Shown here piece after piece: positions 8,754-17,664 of a stretch of DNA of 64,000 bases. Made by a program: the position numbers and the translations under genes. Numbering within the stretch: position 1 is the first letter of the stretch; every line of letters starts with the position of its first letter. The notes beneath the pieces are model-generated. The model was not told the DNA's origin. It did no database searches and saw only the letters and a program-made list of their open reading frames with translations. The stretch comes from Dyella_A ginsengisoli (GTDB taxonomy: Bacteria; Pseudomonadota; Gammaproteobacteria; Xanthomonadales; Rhodanobacteraceae), in the NCBI RefSeq assembly GCF_044904665.1, contig NZ_JADIKM010000002.1, positions 248,001 to 312,000 of the forward strand, written 5' to 3'.

Positions 8754-9297
8754 CGCCCGGTGGCTGCTGGCCGCCTGCGGCCTGCTTGCCCTGTCCCCGG
8801 TTGTCGCCAAGCAGGGCGACCGCGACCAGCCGATGAAGGTCGACGCGAAGTATTTCGATGGATTCTCGAAACCCAACACGATCAGCACGCTCAAGGGCAA
8901 CGTGGTGATCCAGCAGGGCACGCTGAAGGCCACCGGCGCGCTGGCCAAGGTCTACTTCGACGCCGAGAGCCAGATCAGCCGCGTGGTGCTCACCGGCAGT
9001 CCGGCGCACATCGAGCAGCTGGACGACAGCGGCAACCGGATGCTGGGCGACGCGGCCACGATCGACTACGACAACATCAAGGGCATCGCGGTGCTCACCG
9101 GCAACGCCTCGGTGAAGCAGCAGGGCCGCGGCGAAGCGCACGGCGACAAGCTCACCTACGACACCGCCAGCAGCCAGATGACTGGCGAGAGCGGTGGCAC
9201 CGGCACCGTGCACATGGTGTTCCAGCCGAAGAAGAAGGCCGCAGCTCCGGCGGCGCCCGACGCTCCCGCCCCGGCCTCCAGCACCCAAAAGCCCTGA
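8716..9297 (+). CDS. lptA: LPS transport periplasmic protein LptA
   Basis: 193-residue periplasmic OstA-domain protein that forms the LPS bridge between LptC and outer-membrane LptD. The signal peptide (Arg-rich start, LLAACGLLALSPVVA core) is followed by DQPMKVDAKYF and repeating strands with GNVVIQQGTLKATG and YDNIKGIAVLTGNASVKQ. The C-terminus is a Pro/Ala-rich tail. ATG 8716 is preferred; 8725 is also possible. lptB starts three bases after the stop. Confidence 0.92.
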   Translation: MTSMSRSRRANASARWLLAACGLLALSPVVAKQGDRDQPMKVDAKYFDGFSKPNTISTLKGNVVIQQGTLKATGALAKVYFDAESQISRVVLTGSPAHIEQLDDSGNRMLGDAATIDYDNIKGIAVLTGNASVKQQGRGEAHGDKLTYDTASSQMTGESGGTGTVHMVFQPKKKAAAPAAPDAPAPASSTQKP

Positions 9298-9300
9298 TCG

Positions 9301-10020
<720 letters not shown>

Positions 10021-10137
10021 GGCCGGGACGGCCGCGGCAATCGGTCCTGCATCGGGGCCGTCGCGGCCGGGTTCAAGGCTGTTCGGCCCCGCGGGCTGGG
10101 GTTAGGATGGGGTCGCAATCCACCTTCCCCGGTCGGT

Positions 10138-11622
10138 ATGAAACCCGGACTCCAGTTCCGCCTCCATCAGCAGCTGACCCTGACGCCGCAGTTGCAGCAG
10201 GCGATCCGCTTGCTACAACTCTCGCAGCTGGAGCTTGAGGCGGAGCTGCGCCAGATCGCCGAGGGCAACCCGCTGCTGGAGTTCGCCGAGGAAGCGGAGT
10301 CGACCGAGGAAGGCGAGGAAGCCGAAGGCAGCTACCTGCCCGAAGGCGGCGGCAACACGTCGAGCACCACGTCGAGCAGCACCAGCGACGACCATGACAC
10401 CGGCGACGCGCCCGAGTGGGCCGACGGCGACGGCGCCGGCGAGCAGCCGATGGATTTCTCCCTCGGCAGCAGCGCCGGCAGCAGTAACAGCGGTTCGCGC
10501 AGCGACGAGGATTTCGAGCCCCAGAATGCCGCCGTCGAGACGCTGCAGGAACACCTGTTGTGGCAGCTCAATCTTTCCGGCTTCAGCACGCGGCAGCGCG
10601 CCATCGCCACGGTGATCATCGACGCGCTCAGCCCCGATGGCTACCTCACCGAAAGCGCCGAAGCGCTGCTCACGGCGCTACCGGCCAACCTCCAGGCCAG
10701 CGCTGAGGAAGTGGAGTCGGTGCGTCGCCAGGTGCAGGCATTCGACCCGGTGGGCGTGGCCAGTCGCGACCTGCGCGACTGCCTGCGCGTGCAATTGGAG
10801 CAGTTCGACCCGTCGGCCACCCCGCAGCGCGAGCTGGCCCTACGCATCGTCGAGGGTGAGCTGGACCTGCTGGCCCGCAACGATGTCACCAAGCTGGCCC
10901 GCAAACTGCGCGCCGACGAAAACGACGTGATCGCCGCCTCGGCCCTGATCCGCAGCCTCGATCCGCGCCCCGGCGCCGCGATGGACGCCACGCCGGTCGA
11001 ATACGTGGCGCCCGACGTCTATGCCTACAAGGACGGCAGCCGCTGGAAAGTCAGCCTGAACGCCGACTGCCAACCGCGACTGGGTCTTAACCAGCACTAT
11101 TGCAACCTGATCGCCAAGGCCCGCGGCGAGGACGCGAGCTGGATGCGCGGACAGCTGCAGGAGGCGCGGTGGTTGATCAAGAGCCTGGAGTCACGGGCCG
11201 AGACCCTGCTCAAGGTGGCCGAGGCCATCGTGCGGCGGCAGAGCGCGTTCCTCGACTACGGCCCCGAGGCGATGCACCCGCTGGTGCTGCGCGAGGTGGC
11301 CGAGGAGGTGGGCATGCACGAATCGACCATTTCCCGTGTGACGACGCGCAAATACATCCACACGCCACGCGGTACATTCGAGCTCAAGCACTTCTTTTCC
11401 AGCGGCGTGTCCACCGAGGATGGCGGCAGCGCCTCGTCCACGGCGATCCAGGCCATGCTGCGCAAACTTGTCGATGCGGAGGACCCGCGCAAACCGTTGT
11501 CCGATCAGGCGCTCGCCGAGGAACTGCACCGCAAGGGCATCCAGGTGGCGCGCCGCACTGTCGCTAAATACCGGGAGGCCATGCGAATTCCCAGCTCCAG
11601 CGAACGCCAGCGCGCCGGCTGA
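10138..11622 (+). CDS. rpoN: RNA polymerase sigma-54 factor
   Basis: 494-residue alternative sigma factor used at -24/-12 promoters with enhancer-binding activators. N-terminal region I (LTPQLQQAIRLLQLSQLEL) contacts the activator. Region II, about residues 45-130, is unusually long, acidic and Ser/Gly-rich. The core-binding part and the helix-turn-helix (VGMHESTISRVTTRKYIHTP) follow, and the diagnostic RpoN box ARRTVAKYRE is at 471-480. It lies between lptB and hpf, the conserved gammaproteobacterial position. Confidence 0.98.
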   Translation: MKPGLQFRLHQQLTLTPQLQQAIRLLQLSQLELEAELRQIAEGNPLLEFAEEAESTEEGEEAEGSYLPEGGGNTSSTTSSSTSDDHDTGDAPEWADGDGAGEQPMDFSLGSSAGSSNSGSRSDEDFEPQNAAVETLQEHLLWQLNLSGFSTRQRAIATVIIDALSPDGYLTESAEALLTALPANLQASAEEVESVRRQVQAFDPVGVASRDLRDCLRVQLEQFDPSATPQRELALRIVEGELDLLARNDVTKLARKLRADENDVIAASALIRSLDPRPGAAMDATPVEYVAPDVYAYKDGSRWKVSLNADCQPRLGLNQHYCNLIAKARGEDASWMRGQLQEARWLIKSLESRAETLLKVAEAIVRRQSAFLDYGPEAMHPLVLREVAEEVGMHESTISRVTTRKYIHTPRGTFELKHFFSSGVSTEDGGSASSTAIQAMLRKLVDAEDPRKPLSDQALAEELHRKGIQVARRTVAKYREAMRIPSSSERQRAG

Positions 11623-11768
11623 ACGATCCGCGCATCCCGCGGAACCTCGGCGAGGCGACGGCGTCAGAACGGGGCAGCACCAGATGACTGTGGATGCGCA
11701 CCGGGCATGCGGCCCGGCCGACGCATCGAATCACGCCGCGAAGGCGGCAGTAACAGAGGAGGCGCAAC

Positions 11769-12098
11769 ATGCAATTCCAACTCAGCGGTCAGCACGTCGA
11801 TATCACCGAAGCCATGCGCGCGCATGTCACCGACAGGCTCGACCGCCTCACCCGCCTCGATGACCGATTGACCAGCCTGGCCGTGGTGCTTTCGCTGGAC
11901 AAACTGCAGCAGAAGGCGGAAGGAACGCTGCATACCTCCTCCGGCGCCCTGCTCCACGCCGAGGCCTTCGAGCCGGACATGTACGTCTCCATCGACATCA
12001 TGTTCGAAAAGCTGGTGACCCAACTGCGCAAGCACCGCGAGAAAGTGTGCGACAAGCACAAGGCCGAAGTGCGCCGCGACGAGCGCCTGTACGGCTGA
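11769..12098 (+). CDS. hpf: Ribosome hibernation-promoting factor (short HPF)
   Basis: 109-residue single-domain HPF/YfiA-family protein that binds the 30S decoding region in stationary phase and promotes 100S dimers. It starts MQFQLSGQHVDITEAMR, typical of the family, and carries the conserved basic helix near KLVTQLRKHREKV. GGAGG lies six bases before the ATG. It sits just downstream of rpoN as in E. coli. A strong stem-loop follows at 12127-12151. Confidence 0.93.
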   Translation: MQFQLSGQHVDITEAMRAHVTDRLDRLTRLDDRLTSLAVVLSLDKLQQKAEGTLHTSSGALLHAEAFEPDMYVSIDIMFEKLVTQLRKHREKVCDKHKAEVRRDERLYG

Positions 12099-12126
12099 GC
12101 CGCCACCCCGTCCGCACGATCCACCC

Positions 12127-12151
12127 GCGGCCCGCCCCTTCGGCGGGCCGC
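12127..12151 (+). terminator. Stem-loop, probable terminator after hpf
   Basis: A perfect 10-bp GC stem (12127-12136 with 12142-12151) with a CCTTC loop lies 28 bases after the hpf stop. The following TCTCGTTTC is only weakly T-rich, so termination may be partial, leaving some readthrough into hprK. Confidence 0.6.
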
Positions 12152-12215
12152 TCTCGTTTCCGCTCGGGCGCGACTGCGCCGCCGCAGCACAAGCTGGCAC
12201 AATGGTCCCTGCCCC

Positions 12216-12238
12216 CTGGCGGCCGCACCGGCCGCCAG
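12216..12238 (+). other. Stem-loop in the hprK leader
   Basis: A perfect 9-bp inverted repeat (12216-12224 with 12230-12238, loop GCACC) ends 22 bases before the hprK GTG start. No T-run follows, so it is not an obvious terminator. It would sit in the 5' untranslated RNA if hprK is transcribed from the 160-base gap after hpf. Confidence 0.5.
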
Positions 12239-12260
12239 CCCGGCCAAAGGACCCGATGAC

Positions 12261-13211
12261 GTGGACCGGCTCACTGCCCGACAACTCTTCGATGGCGTGC
12301 ATGAGCGCATGGCGCTGCGCTGGGCGGCCGGCATGCGCGGCGAAGGCCGCGTGCTGGAACGCGGCGTGACGCAGACGCGCCGTCCCTCGCTGGTCGGCTA
12401 CCTCAACGTCATTTATCCGAACAAGATCCAGATCATCGGCACCGAGGAGCTGAAGTACCTCGACGAGCTCGATTCGCGCCAACGCTGGGAGGCGATCAAC
12501 AAGATCGCGGCGTATCAGCCGGTCGCGCTCATCGTCACCAAGGACCAGGCGGTGCCCTCCGACTTGCGCGAGGTGGCCGAGGAAACCAACACCCCGCTGT
12601 GGATCAGCGCCAAGCGCGGCCACGAGCTGCTGACCTGGATGCAGTACCACCTGGCGCGCATGCTGGCGCCGCGGATCACCCTGCATGGCGTGTTTCTGGA
12701 AGTGTTCTCGATCGGCGTGCTGATCACCGGCGAGTCCGGCTCGGGCAAGAGCGAGCTGGCACTGGAGCTGATCAGCCGCGGTCACCGGCTGGTGGCCGAC
12801 GACGCCACCGAATTCACCCTGATCGCGCCCGACGTCATCGACGGCACCTGCCCCGAGCTGCTGCAGGACCTGCTGGAAGTGCGCGGCCTGGGCGTGCTCA
12901 ACGTGCGCGAGATGTTCGGCCATACCGCGGTGAAGGCGTCGAAGTACCTGCGCCTGGTGATCCACCTGAAGCCGCTGCGCGACGGCGAGGACACCGACGC
13001 GCTGACTCGCCTCACCGGCGACATCGGCCATCGCGAGATATTCGAGGTGGCGGTGCCGATGATCACCATTCCGGTGGCACCGGGGCGCAACCTCGGCGTG
13101 CTGGTCGAGGCGGCCGTGCGCAACCACGCGCTCAAGAGCAAGGGTTTCGACCCGGCGCAGACTTTCATCGACCGACAGGCGCACCAGATGCGCCGCCTGC
13201 CCCCATGGTGA
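12261..13211 (+). CDS. hprK: HPr kinase/phosphorylase
   Basis: Bifunctional enzyme that phosphorylates or dephosphorylates Ser46 of HPr. 316 residues. The N-terminal domain (about 1-130) precedes the catalytic core with His142 (TLHGV), Walker A GESGSGKS (157-164), GHRLVADD, and the signature EVRGLGVLNVREMFG (about 208-222). Start is GTG at 12261; the ATG five bases before it is out of frame. It occupies the position where E. coli has ptsN. The target HPr, with Ser46 intact, is encoded 1.3 kb downstream. rapZ starts four bases after its stop. Confidence 0.96.
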   Translation: MDRLTARQLFDGVHERMALRWAAGMRGEGRVLERGVTQTRRPSLVGYLNVIYPNKIQIIGTEELKYLDELDSRQRWEAINKIAAYQPVALIVTKDQAVPSDLREVAEETNTPLWISAKRGHELLTWMQYHLARMLAPRITLHGVFLEVFSIGVLITGESGSGKSELALELISRGHRLVADDATEFTLIAPDVIDGTCPELLQDLLEVRGLGVLNVREMFGHTAVKASKYLRLVIHLKPLRDGEDTDALTRLTGDIGHREIFEVAVPMITIPVAPGRNLGVLVEAAVRNHALKSKGFDPAQTFIDRQAHQMRRLPPW

Positions 13212-13214
13212 TGT

Positions 13215-14120
13215 GTGGACCCTAACGACACCGCGGTGATTGCCCAGGCCGGACCCAACGCCGTGCATCTGGTGGTGCTGACCGGCATGTCCGGCGGCGG
13301 CAAGACGGTGGCCCTGCGCGCGCTGGAGGACCTGGAGTTCTACTGCGTGGACAACCTGCCGGCCAGCCTGCTTCCGCGGCTGGTGAATGCCGTGCTGGAA
13401 GACCGCGGCGGCCAGCGCATGACACGCATCGCGGTAGGCGTGGACGCGCGCAACCGCGAGCACGACATCGAGATCATGCCCAGCGTGCTCTCCGAGCTGG
13501 CCGAGGCCGGCGTGCAGGTCCACCTGATCTTCCTCGATTGCCGCGACGAGGTGCTGATCAAGCGCTACTCGGAAACGCGTCGCCGTCACCCGCTGGCCAT
13601 GCGCAACGTGTCGCTGGCCGACGCGATCGCAGCCGAGCGGCGCCTGTTGCGCCCGCTGATGGGCATCGCTGAAAAGGTGATCGATTCGAGCGCGCTCAAC
13701 GTGCACCAGCTGCGGCGCCTGGTCGCCACCGACTACGCGCGCGCCACCGAAGGGCTCACCGTGATGTTCCAGTCGTTCGCATTCAAGCGCGGACTGCCGC
13801 TGGATTCGGACTTCGTGTTCGACGCGCGCTGCCTGCCCAATCCGCACTGGCAGCCGCAGCTGCGGCCGCTGTCGGGCAAGGATGCGCCGGTGCGCGATTT
13901 CCTCGATGCCGATCCGCTGGTCGGCGAGTACTTCGCCGACACCGTGCGCTGGCTGGAAGCCTGGCTGCCGCGCTTCGAGGCGGATGACCGCAGCTACGTC
14001 ACCATCTCGATCGGCTGCACGGGCGGGCGTCATCGCTCGGTGTACCTGGTGGAGCAGCTCGCCGCGCATTTCCGCGCGCGCCGCGGCGGCGTACTCACCT
14101 TTCATCGTGAACTGGAGTGA
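13215..14120 (+). CDS. rapZ: RNase adapter protein RapZ (YvcJ-type nucleotide-binding)
   Basis: 301-residue P-loop protein. Walker A is GMSGGGKT near residue 24, followed by ALEDLEFYCVDNLPASLLP and the C-terminal sugar/RNA-binding signature GCTGGRHRSVYLVEQL. In E. coli, RapZ directs RNase E to the GlmZ small RNA according to glucosamine-6-phosphate and so tunes hexosamine supply for peptidoglycan and LPS; that exact role is not shown here. Start is GTG at 13215. It is four bases from both hprK and the EIIA gene, so these are one transcription unit. Confidence 0.94.
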   Translation: MDPNDTAVIAQAGPNAVHLVVLTGMSGGGKTVALRALEDLEFYCVDNLPASLLPRLVNAVLEDRGGQRMTRIAVGVDARNREHDIEIMPSVLSELAEAGVQVHLIFLDCRDEVLIKRYSETRRRHPLAMRNVSLADAIAAERRLLRPLMGIAEKVIDSSALNVHQLRRLVATDYARATEGLTVMFQSFAFKRGLPLDSDFVFDARCLPNPHWQPQLRPLSGKDAPVRDFLDADPLVGEYFADTVRWLEAWLPRFEADDRSYVTISIGCTGGRHRSVYLVEQLAAHFRARRGGVLTFHRELE

Positions 14121-14124
14121 CGAC

Positions 14125-14517
14125 ATGAGCGTCGGTGTGCTCCTGATGACCCATGAATCCGTCGGCAGGGCGCTGATTTCCGCGGCGCATCACGTGATGC
14201 CCAAGCTGCCGCTGCGCGTGGACGCGGTGGAGGTGCCGCCGCAGGCCGATCCGGAAGTGATGCGCACGCTGACCGCGCGCCACGCCCGCGAGCTCGACCA
14301 CGGCGATGGCGTGCTGGTACTGGCCGATCTGTACGGCGCTACGCCGTGCAACATCGGATTGTCGCTGGCCTCGCTCGGGGTCCGTCTGCGCTGCGTTTCG
14401 GGGCTCAACCTGCCGATGCTGCTGCGCGTGCTCAACTATGCGGACAAGCCGCTGGACGAACTGGTGGAAATCGCCGCCAGCGGTGGCCGCGGAGGAATCT
14501 TCATCGACCATGCTTGA
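14125..14517 (+). CDS. PTS EIIA component, mannose (EIIA-Man) type
   Basis: 130-residue single-domain EIIA of the mannose/fructose/sorbose family. The phospho-accepting His is His10 (LLMTHESVG). DLYGATPCNI and SGLNLPMLLRVLNY are typical of the fold. No EIIB, EIIC or EIID gene is adjacent, so it probably acts as a regulatory phosphate acceptor and not in sugar uptake. It overlaps ptsH by eight bases. Confidence 0.93.
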   Translation: MSVGVLLMTHESVGRALISAAHHVMPKLPLRVDAVEVPPQADPEVMRTLTARHARELDHGDGVLVLADLYGATPCNIGLSLASLGVRLRCVSGLNLPMLLRVLNYADKPLDELVEIAASGGRGGIFIDHA

Positions 14518-14779
14518 AAAAGAGATCGTGGTATCCAACCGGCTCGGCCTGCATGCGCGCGCTTCGGCCAAGCTGGTACAGCTGGTACAGGGCTTCAAAT
14601 CCACCGTGTGGCTGATCAGCAAGGGGCGCGAGGTGAATGCCCAGAGCATCATGGGCGTGATGATGCTGGCAGCTGGCATCGGCACCGCACTGACCGTGCG
14701 TACCGAGGGGCCGGATGAACAGACCGCACTGGATGCGGTGGTCGACCTGTTCGAGCGCAAGTTCGACGAGGGCGGATGA
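14510..14779 (+). CDS. ptsH: Phosphocarrier protein HPr
   Basis: 89-residue HPr. The catalytic His15 is in NRLGLHARASAKL, phosphorylated by enzyme I and passed to EIIA. Ser46, the HprK target, is in NAQSIMGVMMLAA. The start ATG at 14510 lies inside the EIIA 3' end. Having both phosphorylation sites together with hprK marks this as a regulated HPr and not the Ser46-independent NPr of enterics. Confidence 0.96.
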   Translation: MLEKEIVVSNRLGLHARASAKLVQLVQGFKSTVWLISKGREVNAQSIMGVMMLAAGIGTALTVRTEGPDEQTALDAVVDLFERKFDEGG

Positions 14780-14780
14780 G

Positions 14781-14945
14781 ATGAAGGCTGAAAACGTGAC
14801 GCGGGAAACGGCAACGCTGCGCGCATCGGCGGCGATGCACGTGTGCGGCTGTCGCGGCGTGCCGGTCGAGCCGCCTCCCCACGTTGGCTTGCTGTCGTCG
14901 CGCGTCTCACGTATCCGTCGCCCCGCGGGCGGTGGCGACGCATGA
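14781..14945 (+). CDS. Possible small ORF bridging ptsH and ptsI
   Basis: A 54-codon frame begins one base after the ptsH stop and ends in a 4-base ATGA overlap with the chosen ptsI start. The peptide begins MKAENVTRE, has a Cys-x-Cys pair (HVCGCRG) and is otherwise Arg/Pro-rich without recognisable domains. The tight spacing at both ends is what a coupled gene would show, but composition looks like chance high-GC reading. It could equally be leader RNA for ptsI. Confidence 0.25.
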   Translation: MKAENVTRETATLRASAAMHVCGCRGVPVEPPPHVGLLSSRVSRIRRPAGGGDA

Positions 14946-16684
14946 GGCAGAGCCTGCCCGGCACCGTGGCCGCCAGGGGCATGTGCCTGGGCCGTGCGCG
15001 CCTGGTGCAGCCGAGCCGCTATGCGGTGGACAACCGTCCGCTGGGCGAGGACGAGGTCGATGCCGAGCTCGAACTGCTGCATCTGGCGCTGGACACCGCC
15101 CGCCAGGAGCTGCGTGAGCTGCGCACCAAGCTGCACGGCGCACTGGCACGCGAGGTGAACGAGTTCATCGACGCGCACACCCTGCTGCTGGACGACCCGG
15201 AAATGCTGCGCGGGCTCGACGACATGATCCGCATCGGCCACTACCGCGCCGGCAGCGCCCTGAAAAAGCAGCGCGACCGCATCGCGGCGGTGTTCGAAGC
15301 GATGGACGATCCCTACCTGCGCAGCCGGCGCGAGGACGTCGACCAGGTCATCAACCGGGTGATTTCCGCGCTGCAGCGGCAGACCACCGCCGAGGAGCGC
15401 AAGCTGGCCGCGCGGGTGGGCGAGATCCTGATCGCCGACACCATCGCGCCGGGCGACATGGCGCACCTGGCCGGGCACGGCCTGCTCGGCGTGGTCGCCA
15501 GCTCGGGCAGCCCCTACTCACACAGCGCGATCCTCGCGCGCAGCCTGGACCTGCCGATGCTGGTAGGCACGCGCGACGCGCTGTCGACCATCCACGACGA
15601 CGACCTGATCCTGCTCGACGCCGAGCAGGGCGAGGCAATCGTCCATCCGACCGCGCAGGATCTCTCCCGCTACCGCGCCTGGCAACGCGAGGCGGCGCTG
15701 GAAGGCCGGCGCCTGGCCAAGCTCGCCAATGCCCCCTCGCGCACCCGCGATGGCGTGGAAATCAAATTGCTGGCCAACGCCGAATCCGCCACCGACGTGG
15801 CAATGGCCCGCGCCCGCGGCGCCGACGGCGTGGGCCTGTACCGCACGGAGTTCCTGTTCCTGCGCCACAAGGGCCTGCCCAGCGAAGAGGAGCAGTTCGT
15901 TGCCTATCGGGACCTGGTGATGGGCATGGGCGGCCTGCCGGTGACGATCCGTACGCTCGACCTGGGCGCTGACAAGGCCGACGCCGCGGGCATCGCACTG
16001 CGTGGCGAGGACAACCCGGCGCTGGGCGTGCGCGGCGTGCGCCTGTCGCTGCGCCATCCGGCGGTGTTCACCACGCAGATCCGCGCCATCCTGCGCGCCG
16101 CCTGCTATGGGCCGATGCGCGTATTGGTGCCGATGATCACCCAGCCGGACGAACTGATCGCGGTGCGCACGTTGTTCAAGCTGGCCCGGCAGGAACTCAA
16201 GCAGGAAGGCATCGACCTGCCGGAGAAACTGCCGCTGGGCGCGATGATCGAGGTGCCTGCCGCGGCGATCACCGTGCGCGCCCTGCTCGAGCACGCCGAC
16301 TTCCTGGCCATCGGCACCAACGATCTGGCGCAGTACGTGCTGGCCGCCGATCGCGGCAATGACGCGCTGGAGAATGTCTACAACCCGCTCCACCCCGCGC
16401 TGCTGCGACTGATCTGCCACGTCATCAGCGCCGGGCGGCGCGTGGGCAAGTCGGTGAGCCTGTGCGGCGAGATCGGCGGCGACGTGAACTTCACCGCGCT
16501 GCTGCTGGCGCTGGGCCTGGGCGAGTTCAGCATGCACCCCAGCCAGATCCTGCAGGTGCGCGACCGCCTCGGCGAGCTGGACCGCAGCGAGCTGCGGCGC
16601 CTGGCGCCGCAGCTGATCCGTGCGCACACCCACGAACAGGTCGAGGCGCTGCTGGCCACGCTCGACAGCGCCCTGCCCGCCTGA
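14942..16684 (+). CDS. ptsI: Phosphoenolpyruvate-protein phosphotransferase (enzyme I)
   Basis: 580-residue enzyme I, which autophosphorylates from PEP and passes phosphate to HPr. The swivelling His domain has the active His194 in SPYSHSAILARSLDLPMLVG (usual motif TSH; here YSH). The PEP-binding barrel follows, with GLYRTEFLFL, the IRTLDLGADK segment, AIGTNDLAQYVLAADR and the catalytic Cys in SLCGEIGGD. The start at 14942 gives MRQSLPGTVAARGMCLG, a normal EI N-terminus; the frame upstream is Arg-rich and unlikely. It ends the plus-strand run and converges on a LysR gene 15 bases away. A 7-bp inverted repeat (16692-16712) spans the junction, without a T-run. Confidence 0.96.
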   Translation: MRQSLPGTVAARGMCLGRARLVQPSRYAVDNRPLGEDEVDAELELLHLALDTARQELRELRTKLHGALAREVNEFIDAHTLLLDDPEMLRGLDDMIRIGHYRAGSALKKQRDRIAAVFEAMDDPYLRSRREDVDQVINRVISALQRQTTAEERKLAARVGEILIADTIAPGDMAHLAGHGLLGVVASSGSPYSHSAILARSLDLPMLVGTRDALSTIHDDDLILLDAEQGEAIVHPTAQDLSRYRAWQREAALEGRRLAKLANAPSRTRDGVEIKLLANAESATDVAMARARGADGVGLYRTEFLFLRHKGLPSEEEQFVAYRDLVMGMGGLPVTIRTLDLGADKADAAGIALRGEDNPALGVRGVRLSLRHPAVFTTQIRAILRAACYGPMRVLVPMITQPDELIAVRTLFKLARQELKQEGIDLPEKLPLGAMIEVPAAAITVRALLEHADFLAIGTNDLAQYVLAADRGNDALENVYNPLHPALLRLICHVISAGRRVGKSVSLCGEIGGDVNFTALLLALGLGEFSMHPSQILQVRDRLGELDRSELRRLAPQLIRAHTHEQVEALLATLDSALPA

Positions 16685-16699
16685 CCGCCCCGCGGACCA

Positions 16700-17572
16700 T
16701 CACAAGGTCCGCAGGAACGCCTCCAGCACCACGCTGCGGTAGCGCTGGCGATGCACCAGCAGCGAGAGCTGGCGCTCCAGATCGAGGAACGGCGTCTTGA
16801 GAATCTTCAGGCGCCCGGCCGCGACCGCGTCGCTCACCGCTACGGCCGGCAGGCAGGCGATGCCCAGGCCAGCCACCACCGCCTGCTTGATCGCCTCGAT
16901 CTGATCGAGCTCCAGCACGGTCTCGCCACTGGGCAGCTGGCCCAGCGCCCGCTCGCTCAGCACGCGGGTGGCCGATCCGGGCTCGCGCAGCACCCAGCGC
17001 GCCCCAGCGAAGTGTTCGGCGGCGAGGCGACGGCGTTGGGCCAGCGGGTGATCCGGGCGAGCGCACACCACCAGGCTGTCCACGCGCCACGGGCGCACCT
17101 CCAGCTGCGGGTGGGCCACCGGCCCCTCCACGCAGCCGACGTCAAGGCCGTGATCGAGCATCGCCGCGGCAATCGCCTCGGTGTTGGCCACGCGCAGGCG
17201 GACGGTCACCTGCGGATGCGCGCCGATGAAGTCGCCGAGCAGTTCGCCCACGCGGTAGTTGCCCACCGTGTTGCTGGTGCCGACGCGCAACTCGCCGCCG
17301 AGCATCACGTCGTCCTTGCCGCGCCGGCCGAACTCGGCATAGCGCTCCAGCAGCTCCTGCGCCAGCGGCAGCAGCTCGCGGCCGCGTGCATTGAGGTGCA
17401 GGCGCCCGCGCTCGCGATCGAACACCGGCGCATCGAGCTGATGCTCCATGTCGCGCAACGCCATGCTGGCGGCGGGCTGGGTCAGGTGCAGTTGCTGGGC
17501 TGCCGCGCGCACGCTGCCGAGCGTGGCGACGTGCACGAATACCTCGAGCTGGCGCGGGCTGATGTTGATCAT
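16700..17572 (-). CDS. LysR-family transcriptional regulator
   Basis: 290-residue LysR regulator. An N-terminal winged helix-turn-helix (about 1-65; SPRQLEVFVHVA, SVRAAAQQLHLTQPAAS) precedes a periplasmic-binding-protein-like effector domain (about 88-290; GELRVGTSNTVGNYRV). It is divergent from a YeiH-type exporter gene, with a LysR-box-like dyad at 17581-17597 just upstream of its start. It is therefore likely to control that exporter and itself. The effector is unknown; LysR-YeiH neighbours such as YeiE/CysB relatives often respond to sulfur or nitrogen compounds, an analogy only. Confidence 0.93.
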   Translation of the reverse strand: MINISPRQLEVFVHVATLGSVRAAAQQLHLTQPAASMALRDMEHQLDAPVFDRERGRLHLNARGRELLPLAQELLERYAEFGRRGKDDVMLGGELRVGTSNTVGNYRVGELLGDFIGAHPQVTVRLRVANTEAIAAAMLDHGLDVGCVEGPVAHPQLEVRPWRVDSLVVCARPDHPLAQRRRLAAEHFAGARWVLREPGSATRVLSERALGQLPSGETVLELDQIEAIKQAVVAGLGIACLPAVAVSDAVAAGRLKILKTPFLDLERQLSLLVHRQRYRSVVLEAFLRTL

Positions 17573-17580
17573 CAGTAGAA

Positions 17581-17597
17581 CTTATACAACGAATAAG
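17581..17597. promoter_or_regulatory. LysR-box-like dyad between LysR gene and exporter
   Basis: CTTAT-N7-ATAAG, perfect 5-bp arms containing the T-N11-A core of LysR sites, in a strikingly A+T-rich island (17573-17625) inside otherwise GC-rich DNA. It lies nine bases upstream of the LysR start, where autoregulation and divergent control are usual. Binding by this LysR protein is inferred. Confidence 0.6.
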
Positions 17598-17664
17598 ATA
17601 TTTCAAGTTTTCCTGATTCAAAGTTCCGACGATCATGGCCCGGCCCTTCCCAAGGAACACCCCG

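Noticed and set aside
12195..12212. Possible sigma-54 promoter (TGGCAC followed by TGC) before hprK
   Set aside because: The GG and GC dinucleotides are two bases too far apart for a -24/-12 element.
11664..14126. 820-codon minus-strand frame opposite hpf-hprK-rapZ
   Set aside because: It spans three recognised plus-strand genes and reads as low-complexity His/Gln/Arg sequence.
14573..14590. Direct repeat GCTGGTACA twice in tandem within ptsH
   Set aside because: It simply encodes the normal Leu-Val-Gln-Leu-Val-Gln segment of an HPr helix; no sign of slippage damage.
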